Shown: positions 40,701 to 62,690 of the stretch, piece after piece
Layout: every line of letters starts with the position of its first letter
Numbering within the stretch: position 1 is the stretch's first letter
Source: Plantago elongata
Lineage: Eukaryota > Streptophyta > Magnoliopsida > Lamiales > Plantaginaceae
NCBI GenBank assembly: GCA_036897095.1
Contig: JAYMSP010000243.1
Span: 1-64,000 of the forward strand
Direction: 5' to 3'
DNA: 64,000 bases
Notes under the pieces: model-generated
Databases searched by the model: none
Told to the model about the DNA's origin: nothing
What the model saw: only the letters and a program-made list of their open reading frames with translations
Position numbers and translations under genes: made by a program

Positions 40701-41857
40701 CTGAACCATATAGTTGTTCCTATCTGGAAGCCTGCTTCAAATGGTCAATTCTCTTCTAAGTCTGCATGGAATATTATAAGATATAGAGCTCCTTATGTTA
40801 TACTTAATGCTCTCTGCTGGCATACCCGTTTCCCTGCTACTGTTTCTATATTTTGGTGGAAGGTATTAAAGGGATGGATTCCAGTAGATGAGGTTATGCA
40901 AAGTAAAGGCTTAACATCAGTGTCTAAATGTCAATGTTGTGAGAGCACTGAAAGCATTAAACATGTGCTACAAGAAAACTATGAGCTGCAGAGAGTTTGG
41001 AGCTGGTTCTCCCATTTATTTCAAATCCAGGTGGTAGAAAAAGAAGAGATTTTTGATAGATTTGTTAGATGGAACTCATCTTCAGATAAAATTTCTGAGG
41101 GGCACATTTGGATACTAATTCCTATGCTAATTGGTTGGCAAGCTTGGTTAGCTAGAAATGAGAGCAAGTAAGAAACACCCAAATAAAAGCTGATAATATT
41201 ATTCTTAAGATTATCAAGCACTTGCAGCTAGCTCATAAAGCTAAGCCATTTACAGTTGATATGTGAGCTGGAGAGATTCAAATAGCTGAGTTGTGGAATA
41301 TCAAATTTGCTGCTCCAAAAAAGATCAAACTCATCCATGTCACATGGTCAAAGCCTGCTAGTAACTTTGTCAAACTTAACACTGATGGTTCTTATACTCA
41401 AGCTACTAAGTTAGCAGCTGCTGCAGGGGATATAAGAGATAGTGAAGGAAAAATTCTGAAAGGTTTTCAGTGTTATTTAGGTTCATCCTCTATTTTACAG
41501 GCAGAACTGCAGGGTATTAGAAAAGGATTGGAACTTTGTGAATCTCTAAACCTGTTGAAGGTGGAGGTGGGATCAGACTCAAAGATTGCCATTGGTCTTA
41601 TTGAAAATCCCAAGAAATTATGGAATTGGAAGCTGATTAACAGTCTTACTAAATTCTGTGTCCTCAAAGACAAAATGGAGTTGAAATTTTCTCACATCTT
41701 TAGGGAGGGGAATCAAGTTGCTGCCTGGCTTGCAAATGATTCTCTTGCTTTCAAGAGAACAACTTCTATAGAATTAGGAGAATTTCCTATTCCTGTGAGG
41801 CAGCTGGCTTATATTGATAAGCTTGGTATACCTTATTTGAGAACAATAAATGAGTAA
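37752..41857 (+). pseudogene. LINE ORF2 (endonuclease, reverse transcriptase, RNase H), broken
   Basis: Endonuclease at 37752-38400: MLKAIIWNVRGVGNKASQQL, LEPLV, IGGDFNIV and GFEGCPFTWEW. Reverse transcriptase from about 38,400 to 40,330: WLIEGDRNTKAFH, AAAAPDGF, NQSGFVRGRLISDNILLAQE, MKMDMMKAYDRLNW, HGLRQGDPLSP and the catalytic LAYADDVIIFCNG at about 39,777. A zf-RVT-like finger lies near 40,800-41,000 (IFWWKVLKGWIP, KCQCCESTESIKHVL). RNase H (RVT_3) is at 41,345-41,790 (KLNTDGSYT, ILQAELQGIRKGLEL, EVGSDSKIAIGLI, REGNQVAAWLA). Breaks: frame changes near 38,400, 40,510 and 41,200; stops near 39,235 and 39,940. All catalytic blocks are still readable, so decay is moderate. Confidence 0.88.
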
Positions 41858-42307
41858 CACTCTTTGCTGGATCAGTGGCACAGTCAGGTATGTTTCTATT
41901 CTCAATGTTTGGATGCTCTGCTCCTCCCTTTCTTTGGATCCCCATTTTATATTGGAACCCTCACGGTATCCTATCTTTTTCTATCTTCTTACCACAGTAG
42001 GTATATTAGTTGGTTAGTATCAGTACCTCAGGGAGGAGCTTCCTTGGTCTAATCATATTATTCCCCTCACTCATATTTTTGTCATTAGGTTTAGGGATCT
42101 TTTGTATCATATTATCTTGTGTTGGTTTGTTGTTTCTTCTGGTACTGCAGTGATGTGGCAGATGGAGCTAGTCTTTCTGTTTCTACAGGGATTGGAGTAA
42201 GGTCTTTATCTAAGCTGGTAGAATGTTGTGGTTATTGGTCTCTTAGTTCTTTTCTATATTTCTATATTGGTTTCTCTGTTGAATTGTGGTTAAAACTGTT
42301 AGTATAT

Positions 42308-42310
42308 ATG

Positions 42311-42353
<43 letters not shown>

Positions 42354-42390
42354 TATATTAAGAAAAAAAAATATATATATATATATATCT
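42308..42390. repeat. Poly-A and (TA)n simple repeat
   Basis: A run of about 28 A at 42310-42337 is followed by alternating TA, a short A-rich break, and a second TA run. This looks like a retroposon A tail that later expanded as a microsatellite, within the 3' part of the LINE. Confidence 0.85.
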
Positions 42391-42894
42391 CAAAAAAATA
42401 TATAAAAGAGTTAAGAGCTGGAAAAAAATGATATTACAGCCATTTACTGTTTTTAGTGGTAGTAGCTATGTTGGTTCCTTTGTTAGGTTGGGACTATTGG
42501 TTCAGAAGTCTATCTAATGGATTTTGTAAGGAGCAGTGTTTTTTCGCCTCTCCCCTGTCCACTTCTTTGTGTTTCTATCTCATAACATTGTGGGAGTGCT
42601 CATCTCCTCCCTGTTTGGCTTTTGATGTTTCTGGGAATAAGTTGTTAGCAGGCTGTGGTATGGTGGTTTGTTATTGCCTTTTTTTTTTTTTTGTTTTTTT
42701 TTTGCCAGGCTATGTCACTTTTCAAAGTTCAGCATATGGAATATCTGGTTCATTGTTGGTGAGCATTTGAACAGTTTCCTCTCTAGAATAGTTGCATATT
42801 CTCTTTTGGGTTCCTCCTTTTATAGTGACATTACCTGGTTTGTTGGGTTAGTTTTGCATTGCTTTAAGAAGGTGCTTCCCCTTCTTTCCGTGTC

Positions 42895-43269
42895 TTGTCT
42901 GCTTTAGGCTCTCTCTGCTTTGAGCTAATCTTAGTTGTTATTGCATACACATCCTTTTGGTGCACACTACTCTTTTCAATATTTTGTTGGAACTATTGCA
43001 GTATGATGGTAATCTATGTTGTTGGAGCTGCAGATATTTGGTTTAAGTGTTTAAAGAAACTCTATCAGGTTACAGGTGACAAGAGTTCTATCAAACAGTT
43101 AGCATGTCTTGGGATCATCCAGTTTGTAGATAGCTTCCACAAGCTGGAAAATAATTCTTTTGAAGAGATCACAGTGAGAGCTTATGTTTTGGGAAAAGTT
43201 ATAATCCTAGAGTACAAAAGTCCGCATGATATACTTAGTCTTCGCTTGCAGCAGAAAAAATATATTTGA
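42895..43269 (+). other. Unrecognised 124-codon open frame downstream of the LINE RNase H
   Basis: The frame is open from 42895 to 43269. The second half has ordinary protein-like composition (CLKKLYQVTGDKSSIKQLAC, then FVDSFHKLENNSFEEIT). The first half is hydrophobic and Cys/Trp-rich and looks less protein-like. I do not recognise the family. It may be LINE 3' sequence open by chance, a captured host exon, or part of another element that ends at the A run at 43,506. Confidence 0.3.
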
Positions 43270-43521
43270 TTATTCGCTATTTCGAAATTTAGATTGTATC
43301 TTAACTTCCTAAGCCTCCATGATTTCATGTATTTTTGTAAGTAGTAGGGATTAGGCAACATGTTGGATTTTTAGTCTAGCCGTTTATTCCATGCCTATTT
43401 TGTTTCACCAGGTGGTAGCCTTTATTTGTATAACTCGGAAACAACTTTCTGTATTGGCTATTTAGCAATATAAGAGTATATCTCCACTTTATCTTTAAAA
43501 AAAAAACATGCTAATAGAGTA

Positions 43522-44072
43522 GGATACAAGGACTATATCCAACAGACCACAAGTTGATTATGTATTGAGGGCTAAATTCAGACAAGTGGCTCCAAAGACC
43601 AAACTCTAACAATGTACTTCAAAAATCATGTTCACCCATCAACCGACTATCAAGAACCAAAACCGAACAACACTGTCATACACGAGACGTAAAGATCTGA
43701 AAGATAGTGACATCAATGCAGCAACAATGAGATGGAAGATTTTTGTATCCTCTAGTATTCCATATGGGCGGCAAAGAGAAAAAATTGGTAGAAGAAAATG
43801 GATTGGTGCATGCTTATTCAATTCCACTTAACATATCAATCTAACCAAAAACAAAATTAAAAAAATAAAAGTAACTAGTTTTATTCTTGACATGTATATC
43901 TGGCAGCTACAAAGATACCAGCAATCTATATGTACGTTACACTAGCGCCAGCCTCAAAACAGTCGAAACTTGGAGTTGACGAATATAGTTCACGTACCAT
44001 CTCATCTCAGATTGAATAATACAGGGGGAGCTAGATGAGACGCCTAAACTATACATAATACTGTACATTCTT
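43522..44072. other. Spacer and 3' region of the AAA ATPase gene
   Basis: No gene seen. The right part must contain the 3' untranslated region of the minus-strand AAA ATPase gene. A 67-codon open frame at 43,628-43,831 has no recognisable domain. Confidence 0.4.
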
Positions 44073-55082
<11,010 letters not shown>

Positions 55083-55980
55083 GGTGGATTCTTGTTCAAG
55101 AATCTGAAAAAGGTTTGATTTTTACGAATGAAATCTGTCGAGAAGGGGAAAAGGTGTGCTTTGTTTAGTTATCTATAGAGGGAGAAGGAGAATGGGAAGA
55201 AACAAGAGTGAGAAAGAAAGAAAGAAATAAGAGAGAAAACTGATTTGTCTGATCTTGGTTGTGTTTGTTTTCGAAAAGGAAAATTGCAATAATACTTAAA
55301 CGAGAGTCTAATAGTTCCGAGGTCTTATTTAACAAAATTAATTGGAAAAGTTAATTAGTAATAAAAGATATAATTGTTAGTTAAATAATTAGTTGTAGTT
55401 AATTAATTAACTTTTGTTTCAACGAGCTAACTTGGTTAGATTGTTAAATTAGCTAGCTTGTTTAAAAAGCTATGCGTTCACGTAACGAATTTTTTATTAA
55501 AAAAACTCATTTAGCTGAAAATGTCGTGATAAACAGAGCCTAATATAGTGCTACCTATTTCCTTTATTCCAATTTTGATGTCCCGTAGAATCGGACACAA
55601 ATTCTAATGTAACTTTAAATAATATAAGTTTATCAAAATTGAAATAGTGAAGATAAAGGTTGTGATCTTGTTACAAGTTTTTAATACAAACAATTGGCAT
55701 CTTTTGATTATAATATTGAGTTTTGGTGTAAAAAAATGACCAAATACGAAAATGAGATGATGAATTTGGGAACCCAAAAGAAATGTGAAATTTCAAATTA
55801 GGACTGAAGAGTATATTCTTGGTTAATACATCAAAAGGACATTGAGGACAAACATCCCAAATAAAATTAAAGTATACTAAACTATTATAAAGGTGACTTC
55901 TTGGTTATTTCTTTTAAAAGTATGTTTGCTTCCTTCTTTCGCTAGATGATCGTCAACCATATTTTTCTTCCATTGCTTCA
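55083..55980. other. 5' region of the AAA ATPase gene and spacer
   Basis: An AG-rich leader (GAGAAAGAAAGAAAG words at about 55,210-55,240) lies just upstream of the AAA ATPase start. The MITE at 55,321-55,539 follows. No gene was recognised in the rest. Confidence 0.4.
55321..55539 (-). mobile_element. MITE copy 2 (same family as 25.2 kb, opposite orientation)
   Basis: A 219-base AT-rich element starting GGTCTTATTTAAC and ending AACAGAGCC, giving imperfect inverted ends. In reverse complement it shares TCGTTACGTGAAC, TTTTTAAACAAGCTAGC and GTTAGCTCGTTG with the element at 25,221-25,416. It sits about 240 bases upstream of the AAA ATPase start, so it is part of that promoter region. No target duplication could be confirmed. 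Confidence 0.65.
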
Positions 55981-56399
55981 TCAATCTTTTGATGTCCTCA
56001 AGTATTAGGTGTTGATGCGGTGATGTTTAGACATGCAATAAGAAATTTAGATTCGTCTTGTACACATTTTTGTTTATTTGTGCTTTTCTACAGAGGTGTA
56101 AACCATTATTCAAAGTAGGAAGTTAAGTCGTATGGTGATTCATATTCCCAATAAAATTAAAACTGGCCTTTACAAAACACCCATTTTTATTTCTTATTAT
56201 AGCCCCAGTTCCAACATATCCATATCATAAACATGATCCATCAATATTCAAGGTATTGTGTTCAAGTTCAGGTTTCCATTTGCAAAAATGTGTCTTTTGT
56301 TGCTTCTCGTTTTGTGTAGGGTAGCAAATTTTTGTGTTCCTTTAATGTATTTATTATTTGAGTATGAAAGCAATACTCATTGATTTCTTCATTTTTAAA

Positions 56400-58000
56400 G
56401 ATCACATTATTTCTCATTTTTCAAATTATCCAACCAAGATGTTTGTGATTCCGAATTTTTTGGCATGTGGGACAATGGAAGGAGAGGTGTTGTGTTGTTT
56501 CAGGTTTTTGCCCACACAAGGAGCAAATATCAGAGGGTAGGAAATTTTGTTTGTATAATTTATCAGTTGTAGTCAATATATTAAGTGCCACAGGCCAAGC
56601 AAAAGACTTGATTCTAGGTTGAAATTTTAATTCCCAAAGTTTATTTCAAGGTAAATTTGATAAGGTTGGTGGGTTTAACATGTTTAAGAGGAAATAATAA
56701 GCCTCTTTAACCGAGTATTTGCCAGAATCAGAGTGTTGTCAGACTAAGGAATCATAAATTTTATCTTCTACAGGATCCCAAGAATCTCACAAGCAGTTTC
56801 CATGGTAAGTGTTCCATGAGCTTGTCCTAAGTTTTATCTTGTAAAAGATCTTTAACCATTATGTTATTAGTGGCTTGATTAGTGTAATTTGCAAAGGTCT
56901 CCCCCGGGAATCCACCCATCAAGCCAAAAGTGTGCTTGTTCACCATTTCCAATAACACGTACAAGGTCTTCTCCAAAAACTTCTTGAAGTTTAATTATGT
57001 TCCTCCAAGACCAACTATGGTTTGATCTAACATCTACTGTAGGAAAGTGGTATTTATAAAATACTTATTCTTATATACAACATACCAAGTATATGTCTGG
57101 AAAGGAGTTTCCATAGGTGTTTTAAGTCGAAATGCATTGTTAAGAATATGCAAGTTCCGAATAACTAATCCCCAAGGTTTTTTGGTTTACAAACTAATTT
57201 CCAATTTACTATCGTTTAGTTTTACCATTTCTTTTTCCATTTCAAATGTCTATTTAATTCTTCCAGTTTATCTAAGCAAGTGCTTGAAATTTTGGTAATG
57301 GACATGCAAGCGTAAGCAGGTATTACATTTGTTACTGCTTTTATGATAACAAGTATTCGTACGTAAAATGAATACAGGTTATGCAAAATATTTATCCTAT
57401 TCATTCTTTTATTAATCATATCAGTAAAGAGATTTTTTTTTTTTTTTACTTACTAGGAAAAAGGGGCAGTCCTGGATACTTATTATGTATTTCGTTTAGG
57501 ATGACTCCAAAACATGATTTGTTGTTTTCTGTTTATTGGTGTGCTTGCAGAAAAAATAATTATGCTATTTTCTCGATAAATATTTTGTTCATATGCCAAA
57601 TCATATTCTTCCAAAGTTTTCACAATTGTGTCAACTAATTTTTTATACAGTTTTTAGTTTAAAAAAATTGTAAGGAGATGTATGGTCCCCTTGCCTAACT
57701 CCTTTAGTGGTCTCCAGCTGACGGAAATTTGTTACTTTACTTTTACTTTTATTGTGCAACTAGTGATACAATGAAGGATCAGTTTTTTTTAAACTCAGGA
57801 TGAAAATTGAATTTGTCGATTGCAAGTTCAATAAAACTCCATTATAGTCTATCACATTTTCAATGTCAAGTTTAAGTGCAAAACCTTGTTCTTTTGAGTT
57901 TGAACGCTTTTATCCCATCGTATGTAACATTTCGTGAGCAATCATAACATTATCACTGATTTGTCTATTGGGATAAGAGAAATTTGGAACGGTGATATTT
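56400..58000 (-). mobile_element. Old LINE relic (reverse transcriptase part)
   Basis: On the minus strand, going down from about 57,950: DNVMIAHEMLHTMG, ALKLDIENVIDY, GVRQGDHTSPY at about 57,690, then KAVTNVIPAYACMSITKISS (57,345-57,285), VNWKLVCKPKNLGGLVIRNL and, near 56,900-57,020, RNIIKLQEVFGEDLVRVIGN with AHFWLDGW. A zinc-finger-like block with HLSFHCPTCQKI sits at about 56,460. These are successive landmarks of plant L1 ORF2. Many stops and frame changes, with no endonuclease or clear ends, make it an old fragment, clearly more decayed than the LINE at 36.5-43.5 kb. Confidence 0.8.
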
Positions 58001-58108
58001 TTGTAACTTATTTTATAAAGACTTACATGTCTGAACTTAGAAGGTTTACTAAAGTTCTTTTTTTTTAATAAATGTTCGGTGGCTAAATTTTGGTCATGGT
58101 CGATGACT

Positions 58109-58326
58109 TATGTCTGACTGTCTCAAAGAAGTCTTTAACCATAGGTCCATGATTACTGTCTCAAAGAAGTATTTAACCATTTTACAGGCACGTGGTTTGA
58201 GTGTATCCTATTGGAAGATATGATTATTGTCTCAAAGAAGTCATTAACCATTTTATGATTACTGTCTCAAAGAAGTCATTAACCATTTTACAGGCACGTG
58301 GTTTGAGTGTATCCTATTGGGAGATA
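58109..58326. repeat. Tandem/compound repeat with TGTCTCAAAGAAGT units
   Basis: The word ACTGTCTCAAAGAAGT plus TTAACCATTTTA occurs four times, and the longer unit continuing ACAGGCACGTGGTTTGAGTG occurs twice, so a roughly 120-base higher-order duplication is built over a short unit. Copies are nearly identical, indicating recent expansion. Confidence 0.85.
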
Positions 58327-59259
58327 CAGTATCTACTCCATCAAGAGCAGGAGATTTATCATGTCCTGTAGTTTAATTGTTACCAAGAGCTCGGTTGTTT
58401 CATCAATATATATAGATTTTGTTCTTCCTATTTCATAAAAAGCTCAATTACAGGGAAAATAGGAAATCAAAATAAATCAAAATTAATTCTTTAATACATT
58501 ATGTAAATAAAGGTAAAGTGCAATTGCTGAGAAAATAGGAAACCAAAATAAATCAAAATTAATTCCTTATTACATTAGTTAAATAAAGAGGTTCTGATGG
58601 GACATAACACTACTACCCATCTAATATGGTCTAAAAGGGAGGGTATTTATTGAGGTAGAATTCAAATATACATACGGGGGTCTATAGTAAACTGTAATAT
58701 ACCAGGTGGATGAGAATGAACTCACAAACTCTTTTAAGAGACCAACATTTTATTAAGGAGTCCGTCTCCTGAGAGTCTACTATATATTGAGAGTCTATGA
58801 GAGTCTACACAAACATAGAAACACATACAATTTATATACATCTTGGCTTCTGAAGAAATTCGCGGGTCGAAGACCCGGATCCACGCAAAAAACGGTTTAT
58901 ATAAATTATTGAAAATTAGGTCAAATATCATCATTCTTCAACAATTTCTCCTTCTCTCAGTCCGTTTCTTCTCTCTCTCCCAGCTCAATTTCTTCTCTTT
59001 CAGCATTTATTGTCGCTGATTTCTTCATCGATCGAGCTTCAAATCATTGATTATCGATGATTTCTTCTCTCAGCTTCATAGATCGACGCTCATGTAAGTA
59101 AAAATCATTGGATTATATCTGTTTTGGTCGAATTTCAAACAATAATCATTGATTTGTTATGTTTTAGAATTTATGATGGATGAAACCGTTGAATAAAACC
59201 TACTATATGATGAGAACGTGCAATGTTATTCTACTGTTGTCGAAGAAAAATGTCAATGA

Positions 59260-59930
59260 TTGTTCATGAAGGTATCTTATGAATTTATGTCACGTAATTC
59301 TATAGTTTTGATGAAGAAATTGTATATATGTTAGCTAGTAAATAGTTACTGACTGCTCCAGAGAAGCCACTAGTTGTTCTATCTTTTTTTTTTTGGTAGT
59401 GTAACTACATGTTTCTATGCTAAAATTGTGTATGTTAGATGTGAATTAGCTAGTACAGGCTGTGGACATGCTCATGTGTGTCAATCGATCAACATAATAG
59501 TGTGAAGGATGTTCCAAATAAGCCACTGATTGTTCTATCTTTTTAGTGTGTTTTTGTAGCCTAACTGCATTTTTATATGCTGAAATTGTGTGTATTAGAT
59601 GTGAATTGGCTATTACAGACTATGGACATGCTCATATGTGTGTCGATCGATCATCATGCTAGTGTGAAGGATATTCCAAAGAAGCCACTGAGTGTTCTAT
59701 CTTTTTAGTGCGTTTTTGTAGTATAACTACATGTGTCTATGCTGAAATTGTGTATGTTAGATGTGAATTGGCTAGTACATACTATGGACATTATATGTGT
59801 GTCGATCGATCACCATGCTAATATAAAGGATGTTCCAAAGAAGCCACTGATTGTTCTACCTTTTTAGTGTGTTTTTGTAGTATAACTGCATGTTTCTGTG
59901 TTGAAATTGTGTATGACATATATGAAATGT
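59260..59930 (+). repeat. About 160-base tandem repeat, four copies
   Basis: The marker AGCCACT followed by TGTTCTATC occurs at about 59,365, 59,521, 59,683 and 59,842, giving a period of 156-162 bases. Each unit also contains TGAAATTGTGTATGTTAGATG, GGACATGCTCAT and TCGATCGATCA. Copies differ by a few percent to perhaps fifteen percent. The array is not part of any reading frame. Confidence 0.88.
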
Positions 59931-60339
59931 GAGTTATATATAATTGCATATATTACATGTAAGTTATATATAATTGCACATTATTAAGATTAAATAGCTT
60001 ATGTTTCAGTGATGCTCTATATGAAATGGTGAGGAAGAATTACTACAGTCATACCAGGATCAGCACATAATAGAAGATTTTTTTGGAAGACTCATGCCAT
60101 CGAGATCTACTAGCTATAAACCAACTTGTTGAAAGACAAGATGAGACAACAACAGTTATATGCCAAAATTTTAATCACACCACACATCGAAACAAAAAAG
60201 TTGGAGCAAGAAACGCATCAAGAGCCATTTTGAGAAATCAAAATCTGCAAAAATCTACAAAGTTTGTTGAGACAACCACATATTATGGGAAAGAAACATC
60301 TTATATGAATTCCTAATTGTTGATTATTGTGTATAATTT

Positions 60340-62000
60340 GTCTATGTTTATTATCAGATAGTTGATACACGTGTCATACAAAAATGATTGTTCATAAGTG
60401 AAAATAATTATGTATAATTGAGGATTAATTGTGTATTATTAAGAAATAATTGAAAAATAACTGATGGTTAAGTCAAAATTGAACATAAGTGACACGTAAT
60501 TGCATATAACCGAGAAGATAACTGGAAAAAAAATATGCAAAGACTACAAAATTAAGTTAAACAACACTTATTTCGAGAAAGGAACACTTGATATATAGAT
60601 GTTGCATGATTTATAATTGGGTACAAATTGTCTATGTTTATGATGAAATATGTTATGCCTATGTCATACAGAAATTTGTTGAAAAGATTACTCTCTACTG
60701 CTTATGTTCTTAATTGATTGATCGTTGTGTATGATTGATTGATTATTGTATATGATTGTATGATAATTGTGTATGGTTGACATATTATTATTGGTACTAG
60801 ACAGTTTCAAATCATTCCTAATTGTGTATGATTGAAATATATTTGTGCATTATTGAAAGTACTTGTGTATATGAGAAAGAACTTAACTAGCTATATATGA
60901 CTAATAATTACGTATAAATGAAGCATAATTGTATATAAAAAATGACCTGCAATTGCATATAATATTATATCAAACTATCAAGATCAAATGGTGAAAAATG
61001 TGTACAAATCCAATCACAACCAGAATACACAAATCCATAACATGATCATACACAAACTTGTAAAACAATCCAGGTAAAACCTTATTAAATACCAAACAAA
61101 AAAACCCATAGAAAAACTGATATTAAACTTCAATTTCTTCAATTTCTCCATCATCTTCAATAAATATTGTTCAAAATCATCTTCCTCATCCTGCCCCGTA
61201 GATGTCTTGACTTGATGATCACCTCCATCATTAGAGTCTTCATCGACTTTATTCTTCCCAACACCCTTCTACTTAGCACCCTTCCTCTCCAATTTGGCTC
61301 TCTCACATTTCTCTCTTTATCCATAAGAAATTGTATGAGATCATGTTTCTATCAATGAAATCAAGAATAGTTGCTGCCAATTCACCCCTCTTCAAGTTGA
61401 CATCAACAATTAGGGATAATGATAGAAAATCGACAAGTTAAACACTCATCAATAAAAGCTGCAGTGCACATGATAATCAACAATACACAACAATAATAGA
61501 AAAATAAACTTCAACAATAAGCAACTATACTACATAAACATAAGTAAGGAAAAAGATGGAAAACACAAGAAAAAGACTGATAAACAACAAAAATAAACAA
61601 TTATTTTACACAAATAGACTATTATAATACAACAACATTACAGATAAAAAAATGAGAAAATGTACATACTAAATTAAGTAGAAGACATACAACTCACAAA
61701 CATACACAGTTAGATGTACAAACATGTACATTTACTACACAAGCACGTACAATTATGTGTGAGGCATGTACAATTAATACACAAAACATATACAAATTTA
61801 AAATACGAAATATATGACTCGCAAATATATACAACAGAGTGTCAAACATATACAATCACACTGAAACCATAAGAAATTGAAAAACTTAAACAATGAATCA
61901 TTGCAGCAAAAATGAACAACAAACAAAAACACACGTACAACGATAAGCAGTAAATACACAACAATACGCACTAAACACACAACAATAAACAATACAATGA
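60340..62000. repeat. Dispersed GTGTATAATTG / CATACACAA word field
   Basis: Between 60.3 and 61.0 kb, AATTGTGTATAATTG, TGATTGATTATTG and similar words recur on +; from 61.4 to 62.0 kb the mirror image (ACACAACAATA, CATATACAA, ACACAAACATA) dominates. The two halves therefore face each other as a diffuse inverted pair within the 58.7-62.7 kb element. Confidence 0.5.
61130..61340 (-). pseudogene. Acidic/lysine-rich coding-like fragment inside the inverted-repeat element
   Basis: On the minus strand the translation reads a Lys/Arg/Glu-rich segment (RAKLERKGAK, stop, KGVGKNKVDEDSNDGGD) and then QDEEDDFEQYLLKMMEKLKK, a plausible charged helical C-terminus. A stop interrupts it. I do not recognise the family; it may be a captured gene fragment or the end of an element-encoded gene whose first part could be near 62,200-62,290. 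Confidence 0.35.
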
Positions 62001-62690
62001 TAGAATACCAAAAAAAACCTAACCGCAAAAAAACATGAATCAGAACAACTTGATCGAACAAACTAACACAAAATCGAAGAACAACATGCCAGTGAGATGA
62101 AATCGAAGCATAAGCATACTAATCGTTCACCCAAGAACAAATCGAAGCAAAAATGAGTAAATAAATAGAGAAAAACACTCACCATAAACCAGATGCTTAT
62201 TGTGGCACACTGAAGCCTCCATGTCAACAACAACACCACTTGTAGGCTCGCCGGAACCAGATCCAGTCAGATTCGTTCAAATTCGACATTGCAATCACTT
62301 GAAGAAACGAAAAAATAAAAAATGTAATTAAAAACATAATGAGAAGTATAGATCAACAAAAATGAACCAAAACACGAGTAATTACCTATGTATCAGAAGT
62401 ATTGGTGAATAAACTAGAATTTCGAACACAAATCGGAGAAAATCGTCTGCAACCATCGTGAGAGAAGAAGAAAGTGGGAGGAAATGAGGAAAATGGAAAA
62501 AAATCTGATATTTAGGATATTATATGACCCATCGACCCGTGTGTTGAACCGAAACCGGAATAAGGATCCGCGATTTGACCTGCGAAATTCCTTAGAACCC
62601 AAGTCGTCACATAATTGTGTATATTTGTCAAAATGTTAAGGAATCTCATGGACTCTCATAATCTAATGGACTCTTATAAGTTTTTGATTT

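Larger units (their letters stand above)
36531..43506 (+). mobile_element. L1-type non-LTR retrotransposon (LINE), 5'-truncated and decayed
   Basis: In order: the zinc-knuckle part of ORF1, an apurinic-type endonuclease, reverse transcriptase, a zf-RVT-like finger, a plant-type RNase H, and a long 3' region. The first part of ORF1 is missing, so the insertion is 5'-truncated. The right end is best placed after an A run at 43497-43506; 11-base near-repeats CTAATACAGTA (36520-36530) and CTAATAGAGTA (43511-43521) flank the whole, with four extra bases at the right edge. An internal A run followed by (TA)n at 42310-42390 is an alternative end, which would make 42.4-43.5 kb a separate piece. Several frame changes and stops in both ORFs show it cannot move. 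Plant L1 elements with an RNase H domain belong to this lineage. Confidence 0.85.
58750..62690. mobile_element. About 3.9-kb element with long diverged terminal inverted repeats (Mutator-like?)
   Basis: The left end (about 58,750-58,890) and right end (about 62,560-62,690) are inverted copies: left reads TTGGCTTCTGAAGAAATTCG then GGGTC..GGATCC; the right, reverse-complemented, reads TTGGGTTCTAAGGAATTTCG then CAGGTC..GGATCC. Outside this, both ends carry repeated GAGAGTC words. Just inside each end lies a CT-rich, leader-like stretch. The interior has a 160-base tandem array, GTGTATAATTG-type word fields, and minus-strand coding-like pieces (near 62,200-62,290 and 61,130-61,330). No transposase was recognised, so it is probably non-autonomous or gutted. 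No target duplication could be fixed. Confidence 0.6.

Noticed and set aside
42119-42361. 80-codon frame ending in poly-Lys and Tyr/Ile
   Set aside because: Runs into the poly-A/TA tract; its end is simple-repeat translation.
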